In this document: piece after piece, positions 19,445 through 28,761 of the stretch
Position numbering within the stretch: position 1 is the stretch's first letter
How the letters are laid out: each line of letters starts with the position of its first letter
NCBI GenBank assembly: GCA_027575765.1
Contig: JANBPT010000610.1
Span: 1-28,761 of the forward strand
Length of the DNA: 28,761 nucleotides
Direction: 5' to 3'
From: Tieghemiomyces parasiticus
Lineage: Eukaryota; Kickxellomycota; Dimargaritomycetes; Dimargaritales; Dimargaritaceae
The notes under the pieces: model-generated
The model's database searches: none
Seen by the model: only the letters and a program-made list of their open reading frames with translations
What the model was told of the DNA's origin: nothing
Position numbers and translations under genes: made by a program

Positions 19445-21975
19445 ATGGGTGCCTGTCAGAGTGCCTGCGCGTCCTGCCGCATTTGCTGCCCTACCTGGTT
19501 TAACTGTAAGTATCATTCTTCTCCCCTTGCACTGCAGCATCCGCCCCAACTGGGCCGATAGTGACGCGTCCAAGCCTCAGAAGTTGTCGTGGGTGATAAC
19601 CGGTACATCTCGACACCTTGAGTGACTGGTCATCGTGACCTGGTTTGCCGACGCGCCCACGCGTTCGGGCTCTAGCCTACCCACCGCGAGTAGTGAACCG
19701 TCCTAGGGATTGACACGGCAGGCAGACCGCGCTCTAACGACCTCCCTTACCTACCACCACGATGGCTTTTCAATCACACCCCGCAGGCTGCGATAGCAAG
19801 AATGGCTACGAGACACTACTTCAGGAGGGCGAGCACGAAGCTGTCAAGGATCTTATACATTACTTTGAAGGTAAGACCCGACGGCACGACCTGCCGGAGG
19901 GACCGACGCGGTTGCTTCTCGCCGCTGCTCTCGTCCAGAAAGGTCCCCAAAGCCTGGTCACTATTCTTCCTTTGCCACACCCAGCCCTGCAGGCCTCTCA
20001 CCCTACTCCAACCTCTATGATCTCTCTCCCTCTCCACTGCAGACCGGAACAATATCAACTTCTTCGAGGGCGAACCTCTGCGGGCTCTGACCACCCTGGC
20101 CTTTTCTGACAATGTGGATCTCCAGCGCTCCGCGGCCCTCGCCTTCAGCGAAATCTCGGAAATTGGTAGGTTGTAGCCCACATCAAGGCCAGAGAAACCG
20201 ACACCCCTTGCCGCTGTTGAATGGCCCGTGGCGACACCACATTTATGTCCTCCTTTTCTACTTGTACTTACGTCTCACTGGCCGACCCGTTTCTGCACAC
20301 ACACATACACCCATCGTCCTCGCTTTCCTTTCCAGATGTGCGCCCGATTGAACGCGACGCCCTCGAGCCCATCATGTTCCTACTGCAGTCCCAGGACAGC
20401 GACGTGCAGTGCGCCGCATCTACCGCCATCGGCAACCTGGCTGTGGACCCTTACAACAAGTTGCTGATTGTCCAACAGGGCGGTGTCGAGCAGCTCATCC
20501 GGCTCATGATGTCCCCCAACGTGGAGGCCCAGTGCAACGCCGTCGGCTGCATCACCAACCTTGCTACCCACGAGGAGAACAAGTCCAAGATCGCCAAGAG
20601 CGGTGCCCTCATCCCTCTGACCCGCCTGGCCCGTTCCGCCGACATTAGGGTGCAGCGCAACGCTACGGGGGCCCTGCTCAACATGACCCACTCGGCCGAG
20701 AACCGCCAGCAGCTGGTGACGGCCGGGGCCATCCCGGTCCTGGTCAGCCTGCTCTCCTCCACTGACCCGGATGTGCAGTACTACTGCACCACCGCGCTCA
20801 GTAACATCGCCGTGGACGCTAGCAGCCGCAAACGTCTGTCGAGCTCGGAGCCCAAGCTGGTCAACTCCCTGATTCACCTGATGGACACGGCCTCGCCTAA
20901 GGTGCAGTGCCAGGCCGCCCTGGCCCTGCGCAATCTGGCTTCGGACCAGTACTACCAGGAGGCTATTGTACGCGCCAACGGCCTGCCGTCCCTTCTCCGC
21001 CTGCTTCAATCAGCCATAGTGGCTCTGATCGTGTCGGCGGTGGCCTGTATCCGCAACATATCGATCCACCCTGATAACGAGGCCCCCATCATTGAGGCCA
21101 ATTTCTTGCCGCCACTCATCCAGCTGTTAGCCTTCCGTGACAACCAAGAAATTCAGTGTCACGCCATCAGCGCCCTGCGCAATCTGGCCGCTAGTTCCGA
21201 CGACAACAAATTGGCCATCGTGGAGGCCGGGGCCATCGAGTTGATCCGCGATCTGGTGCTCGACTGCTCACCCGTAGTGCAGGGCGAGATGACGGCCGTC
21301 TTGGCCGTTCTGAGCCTGAGCGAGGAGCTCAACGAACGTATCCTGCAGGCTGGTATCCTGCCCGTGCTGGTGCAACTGACGGGCCAGGACAACGGGGACG
21401 TGCAGGGCAACAGCGCGGCAGCGATCGGCAACCTAGCGGTACGGGCACCGGATCTTTCGTGGTTCGTGGAGGTATGGCAGCAGCCGCACGGCGGGATTCA
21501 GGGCTACCTGGAGGAATTCTTGAAACCCGAACAGGGTATCGCTTTCCATCACGTCGCGGTGTGGATCGTGCTGCACTTCTTGGAGCAGCGGGACCCTCAG
21601 CTCACCCGGCTCATCCTTGACCACCCCACGCTGCTCACGTCGATACGTACCCTCCTCGACAACATGGCCGAGCGCTCGGGCCGTCGTCCCACTCTCCCCG
21701 CCTCGGCGGCCGGGCACGTCAGCGGTACCTCGCCGTCCACGCCTATGGCTGGCCAGCTTCCCAACGGTGCCGTCCACGGCTCCAGCGAGAGCCTGGGTGC
21801 CGATGCGCACTTGGAGTACGCCGACGAGGAGGACCAGGAATACGCAGATGTGATGCAGCTGGCCGATAATGTGCTCCGCATCGCCGAGAACCCCGACGTT
21901 TTAGACGATGCCCACAGTTCCTATGGGTTCGACGGCGCCAAGGAAGGCGGCGACCGGGACGCGGCCAACAAGTAG
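19445..21975 (+). CDS. VAC8: VAC8 armadillo-repeat vacuolar membrane protein
   Basis: Four exons, 19445-19505, 19787-19870, 20043-20165 and 20336-21975, give 635 aa. All three introns (281, 172 and 170 bases) are phase 1, start GTAAGTAT, GTAAGACC or GTAGGTTG and end CAG. Exon 1 encodes only the lipidation signal: Met-Gly for N-myristoylation and Cys 4, 8, 11, 14 and 15 for palmitoylation. Armadillo repeats fill about 50-530, with near-identical family blocks such as [28 protein letters not shown] and [20 protein letters not shown]. The tail (531-635) is disordered and acidic ([13 protein letters not shown]). Vac8 coats the vacuole and bridges it to partners in inheritance, nucleus-vacuole contact, homotypic fusion and autophagy. 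An in-frame ATG at 19762, inside intron 1, could give a form without lipids. It converges with the VAP-like gene. Confidence 0.96.
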
Positions 21976-22048
21976 AAGTCATCCGGAGCTGTGAACCATC
22001 ACTTCCCCCCGCCCCCTCCCCAGCTCTCCGTTTACCCTCCGACTTGAC

Positions 22049-22070
22049 TTATAATAATTATTTTTTTTCT
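22049..22070 (+). terminator. Likely VAC8 polyadenylation region
   Basis: TTATAATAATTA followed by a T8-9 run, about 75 bases after the VAC8 stop, in otherwise C-rich sequence. Confidence 0.4.
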
Positions 22071-22161
22071 CTATGTACACTACCCGCGTCATCCTGGGCC
22101 TCCCGTCCCCAATCTGTCCGCCGGCCTGCTGTGCCGTGAACCCTGCCGCTTACATCCTTAA

Positions 22162-22174
22162 CCCCCCCCCCCCC
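22162..22174. repeat. C13 homopolymer followed by CCTT repeats
   Basis: Thirteen consecutive C, then repeated CCTT/CCCTT units to about 22200. It lies in the VAC8 3' flank and could be a site of sequencing or replication slippage. Confidence 0.9.
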
Positions 22175-22894
22175 TTCCCTTGCCTTCCCTTCCCTTCTCT
22201 TCCACGTGGGGAGCCGACAATACTACACAGGGGCTTTGTCCGCGTCAATAATCCACGCTCAGGCCCTCCCCTTGCCGTACTTGTTACCCCTAAACCGTAC
22301 CCACCCCACCCCCAGCCACCCCCAACTCCTTCGTCCCCCCTCCTTCCCCTTCCTTATCCCGCATGTCCCACAAAATATTACTGCCTATCCTCGTTAGTCT
22401 TAACCATCCTCGTCGAAATTGAGCACCGTTCGGTTGATAATAAGCTTTTCCGTCACACTGCACTTTCCTCGTTTCCTCGTAGGGCATCGTACGCCCCCCA
22501 CCCCCACCCTTCTCTCTCTCTCTGTCTCTGTCTCCCCCCCCCCTCACCGCCACTTCATGTCTACGGACCACGCGGCCTGCTGAGCGGGTATGCTCTCTTT
22601 TCTTTTACTCCTTTCTTACGTTTTACTACAACTTTTATAAGTGTTTCTTGGCTTCTAACGCTTCCCTGCATTTTTGTCCTTTTCGTTTTTCTTAGGGGGG
22701 TAACACCACATGCTTGACTTGTTTTTAACGGTCAAAAACTGCGTCCCAAGTTTTCCCCCTACGCTACCCATGCTTACTTACGTATTTCGCCACCTACTGT
22801 TTAATAATTAAACTGCTCTCCATAGACAATAACACGCGGCGGAGTCTCCATATATTGTCGCCGTAGGGAGCCACTCCTTCAGGTGAAGTCAATT

Positions 22895-22906
22895 TATATA
22901 TATATA
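22895..22906. repeat. (TA)6 microsatellite
   Basis: Six TA units in the AT-richer patch between the two convergent genes. Confidence 0.9.
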
Positions 22907-23483
22907 GTGAATCTAAGGCAGGCAACTTGTTGGTCATATTTAGCCATCCACATGGAAACATAAGAGTCACCCCTTCTAATCAAAGTGGGAGAAAGCGAGA
23001 GGGAGAGGAGGGCCAGGGCCGGGCTCGGATGTAGATGTAACGAACGACCACCACGGAGTATTCAAGACTCCATGTCCTTCTAACGTTTGGACTTTCCAAT
23101 ACAGGGATGAAAAGTAAGAGTGTATTAAAATACAGATATAAGGGATAGAGAAAGTAACGATGGTAATAAGATGGACGCTCCTGCCCATATACTTGTCGTT
23201 GTCGCCTGTGGCGAGACCCAGAGCGGGAGTGGTACGAATTGGCTAAGCCACACATCTGTGGGTTGAAGATTAAGGAGGGAGCAGACGAGCCCATGTCTCC
23301 AATGATGACTGCCTCAATCATAGAAGGCCGTGTATCCACTGGACAGCCTAGCTTGGACTTGAATTATGGTTACAGAAAAGGACGGGTCAAATAAATGTGC
23401 GAAGAGGGGAGGGGGTACAAAAGGAGTCATGCAAAAAAACATAGGAAAGGAGGGAGGGGGGGGGACGAATATCATAACCTTCG

Positions 23484-25339
23484 TCACTGCGACTGCGGTG
23501 ACACTTGGGGCGTGTCAAAGACGACGGAGCTGCCGGGCATCCCAGATGGGGTAAAAAGTATCCGACGCAGCGGATAGGCCGTGACGACCAGTAGCAGACA
23601 GATGAACAGAGCCCACGCAAGCTGGTGCCGCGCCGGTCGAACCTTCTCGACAATCACATCGCTGTAAAAGTGTGAGATCCGCTTGAAGGCATGGTACAAC
23701 AGGTAAAGCATTAGCTGGATGGTCAGGTACGGCACCTCGAGGACGGAACGCCAAGAGAAGATCGGGGCCTGGCGCTTGCCTGGCGTGGCAGCCTTGAGGG
23801 TGACGGTGGTGCGGGTCTTGGTCACCGAATGGTGGGCCGACATGGACGACGGGGGCGAGTAAAGGGTCTGCGAGGGTACTGGTGTCATCCGCGGGGAACA
23901 ACCAGTAGAGGGGCTCGTGCGGCAGTTAATGAAACCCTCGTGGATCCGCCGGGAGTGGAAGGTGCGCCACTGTTGAGAGCGGAACGAAATTGGATTAGTG
24001 AGGGTCAAGGGAAGCAGAATCTAATTAGTACTAAAAGAGACATGATGGAAGGGGAGAGTAAGAAGCATGCCCAACGCAGGATGCATGCACGCCACGACGG
24101 GGTTGGTGCTGGACGCCGAACGAAAACTGAGGGTCATACGGATGGCGTATGTGGGAGGGAGAGGGGCAAAGGCTATGTTCCATACGGGTGGCGGAGAAGG
24201 CGGGGTGTAATCAAGTGACTCGTCACCTTGAGAGATCAGCCCTTGAACAGCCCGCCAATCACCATCGCTCTGGCCAGCGCATGCCTTGATCAAGAGAAAT
24301 CGCGGACCTCCCCACCCAAGCCCAAGCTGTTTGGTCACCAGAGGTAGCCGGGCCGGCGCTACCAAAGCAGCTGGAGATCGCGTAGCGGGGAGGGTCATAA
24401 TCATTCACTCACTGCCAAGCTCAATCATGCAGTCGTGGCTTACCTTGGCCGAATTGAGACCCTGGCACTCCTCGGGGGCCAAGTGAATGGTCTGAATCAG
24501 AAACTGGTCCTCCGGACTGATGGGCTGGAGGGATCGCACTGTTTGGACAGATGGAAGCGGCCCCGGCGGGGTTAGAGGGCAACGAAGCGGGACGAGGGCA
24601 CGGGGACAGTGGCGAGACCCGTAAGCGGGCGTGGATGCCATGGCAATCACGTGAAAGGCAAGGACGGTGTGTGAGTGGTGGTGTATTGGACACGAGGGGG
24701 AGATGGGGTTGAGTGACTCGGCGGCAAGTCCACGTAGGCTAGGGGCTGACTGTATCCGCGCTCTAGAGGAGATAGGTCGTGTTACACCCGGTCTGCAAAA
24801 CAAAGACGTGGCTAGGGAGGTCACAGCGACCCATGCATCACGTCGTTTCCCCTTGCGACCATGCTATCCTGTTGCTCCGCCGCCAACTAGCGTCCGTTTC
24901 ATACCGACGCGACGAGCCTTAACCCCGCTGGGCAGGAGTTTGACAGTGAAGCCGGCAATTACTTACCTGTTACCTCGACGGTCTCGGCCAGCTGGGTCAA
25001 GGCCCCAAGGACGGGCTTGACCGAAAACTTATCGGGTGCGTTGGTCTTGAACTTAAAGCCGACACAGCTAGCACGCATATTTTTTATGACTAGACGGCCT
25101 ACGTAGCCGCCGGCGGCCTCACTCGAGGCTGTTGGATTCCGCGGGAACGTAAGGTGGAAGGGACAAAAGCACGTGTGTGTATGGGGGTGGGTAGCGTTAG
25201 CCAGAGTATGTGAGAGAATCAGACCTCGTAGGGCGGACAGCGTGGCAGCCGATGAATTCGCATGGGGAGTATAGTGAGGCTTACCACTGAAGTGTAGCTC
25301 GGAGGGAGTAATACGGATGAAGGTCCTGCTGGCCGCCAT
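23484..25339 (-). CDS. VAP/Scs2-like MSP-domain ER membrane protein
   Basis: Four exons, complement 25285-25339, 24967-25128, 24444-24538 and 23484-23969, give 265 aa. Introns of 156, 428 and 474 bases start GTAAG and end ACAG. Residues 1-120 form a major-sperm-protein domain: IRITPSELHFS, GRLVIKNMRASCVGFKFKTNAPDKFSVKP (29-57), then SLQPISPEDQFLIQTIHLAPEE (75-96), each in the order seen in VAP proteins. The linker (121-175) is Ser/Thr/Pro-rich. Two hydrophobic segments follow, about 181-199 and 220-236, then a polar end. VAP proteins sit in the ER and recruit FFAT-motif proteins, such as lipid-transfer proteins, to contact sites. Here the lysine of the KFMVQ strand of human VAP is Gln 84, and two tail segments are more like MOSPD1/3 than the single anchor of Scs2. 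The family is clear; the exact orthologue is not. Confidence 0.85.
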
Positions 25340-28300
25340 GCTGTTGTGGACGCGTGAGCGCTAATGGTTGTGCTAGGAGAGACGAGCGGTGTGGTTTAGA
25401 CACAAGGCCGAAGAGAATCGTAGCGGAGGGAACTTGGAATCCGAATCGCAGTAAGAAAATGCGGGAAAAAGCAGTATGTACGTAAGTAGTGTCTAGAGGT
25501 GGATAATAATAATGGCAAACAGGGGGAAATAATAATCAAACTCACAAGGTGAAGAGACGCGGACAATACAAGAGGCTGTGACAGGTCACACAATCCAGCG
25601 GGAGCGCCAGGGAGACAAGGCACGGAGTATATATACGGCAGGGCGAACAAGCAAGCGAAGGAGACGCGCAACCCGTGGCTGGGGTTAGGGGAGAACAGTG
25701 GAAGGATGAGAGTATACAGTGAGATGCAGAAAGAGACTCAATTAGGCAAGGAAACTCGCGTACAGCCAGAACGATGGGAGGGCGTGGGGGAGAGAATGCA
25801 CTGGGTGGCAACCGGAAAACAGCAGAGCTAGGCTAGGAGGGCACAACGGGAAAAGGGGCGGGGAAGGAGGCACCAAGCAGTGGATCGTACGGACGTGGGT
25901 AGGAATAAAGGCAGAGAGGTCGGAGTTCAGTGGGGTAGCGAAGAGCGGCGAGGCGGGAAGTCCAGAACGACACGGATATTTACAAATGGCTTGCAAAAGG
26001 GGCAGACAGGGAAAAGACGGTAGCTCGAGTAGGAATGGTATGGGGGCTAGCTATAGCACCGGGTGAGAGGGATGGCTGAGGGGGCCACTGGCCTGGAATC
26101 TAACAGGGGGAGGTGTCTCAATTAGCGCCAGTGATTTTTTTTGATGCAGAATAGCCACGACGATCGGGGCGCGACGGTCTCGGATGAGCCAGCGAATGGG
26201 TTACGAGAGTGAAAGGGGGAGGGGGCGCGGCACGACTGTAAGTGGCCACCAGAGTAGAGTGGGGGGATATTACTGTTAAGGGCGTAGGCTGGAGTCAGAG
26301 CGGCGGTGACGTATCTTGCAGTGGCGAGGGGGTTTCGAGAGGCGGTCCAAGTGAGGCGTCCAACCAAGGAGAGACGGCTCGGTAAGGGGGGAGGGCAGGG
26401 CTGCTCACTAGCGGGGAGGTCCCAGACGGCTGGATAGAGGCGAATGGGCAGGGGAGGCCGAGGAAAACCCGTCACGCGTGCGTGCAAAGAGGGGAGCCCC
26501 GGGGAGGATAAGGAAGGTCGGCGGGCAAGCCAGAAAGCGTCCAAGTGGATGGGTAACGCGGGACACGCAGACCACGGCGAATGGGTCAATGGGGGGAGAG
26601 GATCCGGTGAAATGGCTGAGGATTGCGATGGGCAGAGGCTCAGCGTGGGTGGCTATGGCGTATCGACCAGGAGGGGAGGCTTTTGTAAATGAGGAACGCG
26701 AGTGCAGCCGCAAACTTGAAGGGTTCTAAAGTGCGGAAGGGTGGTGAAGGATAGACAGAATGACAACAGTATGATTTGATAGTGGCGGCTACAGTGTGGC
26801 TCGAGGACAGGCCGGTGGGGGCGGGGAGAGTGGGGGGTTTTGTAGCAGAGGCTGAGGCACGAGGGTTGTATAGCGTTAACGGTCAGGGGGCGCGACGAAA
26901 AGGCGGGACTAAAAAGGTGACGAAAGGGGGGCAGTGGTCAATACAAACAGAGCGAAGGCACAATACACACAGCCGAATATATCCGCACCGCTGGAGTGTG
27001 AGGCGGCGGCGTATCGAAGGGTGGAGAGGTGGAAAAAAAAAAGCATTGCTCACGAGACCAAACGACGGGGGATCGGGGACACAGAAATGCGCCTTTATAC
27101 CGCCCCGCCGCGCCTGGAATGTCGAGGGAGGGGGCGGGCATAGATGCAGCGGGCACACGACGGGCAGGAAAGTCCCCGGGGTTGCCCCCTTCCGCCCCTT
27201 GCCCGGTGCAAGCCGCAGCGCATACCCCCCAGTCGCCCATTGCCTGTATGCAGGCTATCAGGCTCGGCCGCGCCATACCGTCGGAAAACAGGTGATAGTC
27301 TGTCCCCTCCTGCTTGCCCCGCTCCTGATTGGGGCTGGCAGATAGCCCCGTAGCGTCGTTTCCACGTCGTGGCACCCCACCCCACGCTTGGCTCTTGTCG
27401 GGCACGATGGACCACAGGGTGGCAGGCGGGGGCGGGCCCAAGGCCATAGCATGATGTCCGCACGCACTAGCCCAAGTGGCAAGGACGGCAGCCTATCAAC
27501 TCGCCGACCCGTATCGTCGGGTCGCAGCATATACCTGCAGACTGGCCGCGGTCCCACCCAACGCCCCAGGTTCTCCCAAACGCGACGAACACGTCTACGC
27601 TCCCGGAGCCAATTGGACATCCACCCTGGCGCCTGTAGAGCCAGCGTCGGCGCTTTCGTAATGCACTCTAGATAAAGGGTGCGTGTCCCTCAGACTCTGA
27701 TGTCAGCCAGGCCCTGGAGGCCACATCTACCCCTGGTAAATCCCCCCAATTCTGTCGGGCTAGACTCAGGTCCTGGCCGCGTTTGGTCATCTTGCCTTTG
27801 GTGGCGGTGAGCTGCGGGTGTGCAGATGAGGCATGCGGGGGAGGGTGATTAGGGCGTTTCGCCCACTAAGCGAATCTGATGCAGGAGAACTCGGTCGTCA
27901 ACTGAGCAGAGCCGGCAACGTGACTCGATTACAAGCAACGTGTGGTCTATACTGCATCATCGGGCGGTCTCGTCGATAAAACGTTACCAACGTGGTTCCC
28001 AAAGGACAATTCCATTCGCAGTACCCATGGTACGGCACCATATGCAGGGTTACCGTGACAACAGCCCGCTTTGTGTCGTAGGCAGTAACCCTCCTTTACG
28101 AAGTTAACGGGGAGCAAGAAGGGAGGAGAGATGGCGACCAACTTGACCACAATGTAGCCCATACCACCCAATCACACGGCCGGGCTTGAATCATCCGAGG
28201 CCGGCTCGACACGCCCTTGGTCCCACTGGCGCCCCTGGTGACCTGGCCAATAAACGCCCAACTCGGTGGACACCGACGAGAGAAGGGGCTTTGGTTGGCT

Positions 28301-28761
28301 GCGGGCATCCACTGACTTACACCGCCTGGTCGCTAATTTAGTCGCTACGTGGGCTAGCTCGGCGTAGAGGACCCTGCGTGTAGGGGAGGTATCATCTCTC
28401 TAACAGCAATAGCCTTACACACAACACACATTCGAAAGGGGCAATATGGCCAACCTGGACAGGCCAGGGAAATCACGAAAAATATTCCCGTCTTTGTCTT
28501 GCATACCACAGCCATGGGCGGTCGACAGGATCAGCCCACAGCGGAATAAGTCGAAGGGACCTTGGTTATGGCACCTAGGGTTGCGAGTAAGATCCTACGC
28601 CTCGCTTCCCTTAAGGTATTAAACATACCCGCCCTCATAATGTGAAACTCACATAACAATCAACGAAAGGGCAAGGTGAAAGACGAGAATATCACCCCAT
28701 AAATTGTCTCACATATCCGGGGATCAGGCCACCTAGGAGCCCCTACTATCTCCTAGTGCCA
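25340..28761. other. Gene-free right end, purine-rich upstream of the VAP-like gene
   Basis: About 3.4 kb. From 25340 to about 27050 the plus strand is G/A-rich, i.e. pyrimidine-rich in the VAP-like sense, and probably holds its promoter and leader. Minus-strand frames there (25396-26713) are Leu/Pro/Ser-rich by composition. 27080-27680 is GC-rich; a small basic ATG frame (27451-27675, 75 codons) is not recognisable. A 7-bp inverted repeat CGACCCG/CGGGTCG with a 6-base loop lies at 27505-27524. From 27700 to the end the sequence is unremarkable, with no frame or RNA gene I can support. Confidence 0.5.

Larger units (their letters stand above)
21976..23483. other. Convergent region between VAC8 and the VAP-like gene
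   Basis: About 1.5 kb between two 3' ends. 21990-22700 is C/T-rich on the plus strand, including a run of 13 C at 22162-22174 and CT repeats near 22510-22535. 22975-23480 is G/A-rich on the plus strand. The switch falls in an AT-richer patch around 22700-22960 with (TA)6. The 214-codon frame at 22073-22717 is a product of composition. No gene is seen. Confidence 0.55.

Noticed and set aside
18824..19561. 245-codon plus-strand frame before and overlapping VAC8 exon 1
   Set aside because: Its length follows from the C/T-rich composition, which lacks stop codons. The translation is Pro/Ser/Leu-rich without a family, and it overlaps VAC8 exon 1 in another frame.
22073..22717. 214-codon plus-strand frame after VAC8
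   Set aside because: Same composition effect in the C-rich 3' flank; includes homopolymer and CT-repeat translation.
24215..24226. GTGAC-TC-GTCAC palindrome
   Set aside because: Resembles a bZIP-type site but lies inside an intron of the VAP-like gene, and five-base arms are expected by chance.
25396..26713. Several minus-strand frames of 85-155 codons upstream of the VAP-like gene
   Set aside because: All are Leu/Pro/Ser/Cys-rich products of a pyrimidine-rich strand, overlap each other in different frames and match no family.
26776..27345. 189-codon plus-strand frame
   Set aside because: Gly/Arg-rich translation of purine-rich DNA, with no domain and no splice logic.
27451..27675. Small basic frame of 75 codons with tandem ATGs at the right end
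   Set aside because: Arg/Ser-rich, with an equally open alternative frame over the same DNA; no way to choose between them or recognise either.
1..28761. tRNA, 5S rRNA, snRNA, CRISPR or transposon signatures
   Set aside because: I looked for B-box/T-loop motifs, repeat-spacer arrays, transposase or reverse-transcriptase motifs and terminal repeats by eye and found none convincing. A tRNAscan, Rfam and RepeatMasker run would settle it.

Overview
The window looks like nuclear DNA from a filamentous, probably early-diverging fungus. It carries a Zn2Cys6 transcription factor, GWT1, VAC8, an ALE1-type acyltransferase and a hevein-type chitin-binding protein. Genes are sparse, with gaps of 0.5-3.4 kb, and are interrupted by GT-AG introns of about 150-475 nt. 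It also has an MBIP-like protein and a DDIAS-like RPA-C protein, both absent from budding yeast. Together these make a Zoopagomycota or Mucoromycota-type genome more likely than Dikarya. That placement is inference from gene content.

Layout. 1-215 (-): 5' end of a secreted CBM18 chitin-binding protein, cut by the window edge. 3180-7112 (-): intronless 1310-aa Zn2Cys6/Fungal_trans regulator with a long Q/H-rich tail. 10108-11805 (+): two-exon DDIAS-like protein with a zinc-ribbon OB fold. 12038-13329 (-): two-exon MBIP homologue, convergent with it. 14252-15799 (+): ALE1-type MBOAT lysophospholipid acyltransferase. 16298-17896 (+): two-exon GWT1. 19445-21975 (+): four-exon VAC8. 23484-25339 (-): four-exon VAP/MSP-domain membrane protein. 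25340-28761: no supportable gene.

Four of the genes need splicing to be seen whole (DDIAS-like, MBIP, GWT1, VAC8), as does the VAP-like gene. I placed nine introns by requiring GT-AG ends, an unbroken frame and alignment to what I know of each family; all five spliced lengths come out as whole codons. Seven of the nine introns are phase 1.

The right half is enriched in endomembrane functions: ALE1 (phospholipid remodelling in the ER), GWT1 (GPI-anchor inositol acylation in the ER), VAC8 (vacuolar membrane scaffold) and a VAP-like ER receptor. The left half has nuclear functions: the regulator, the DDIAS-like protein and the ATAC subunit. I see no operon-like coupling, no mobile element, no CRISPR array and no tRNA or rRNA gene. 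The flanks of most genes are strongly pyrimidine-rich on the sense strand, which creates many long spurious reading frames.
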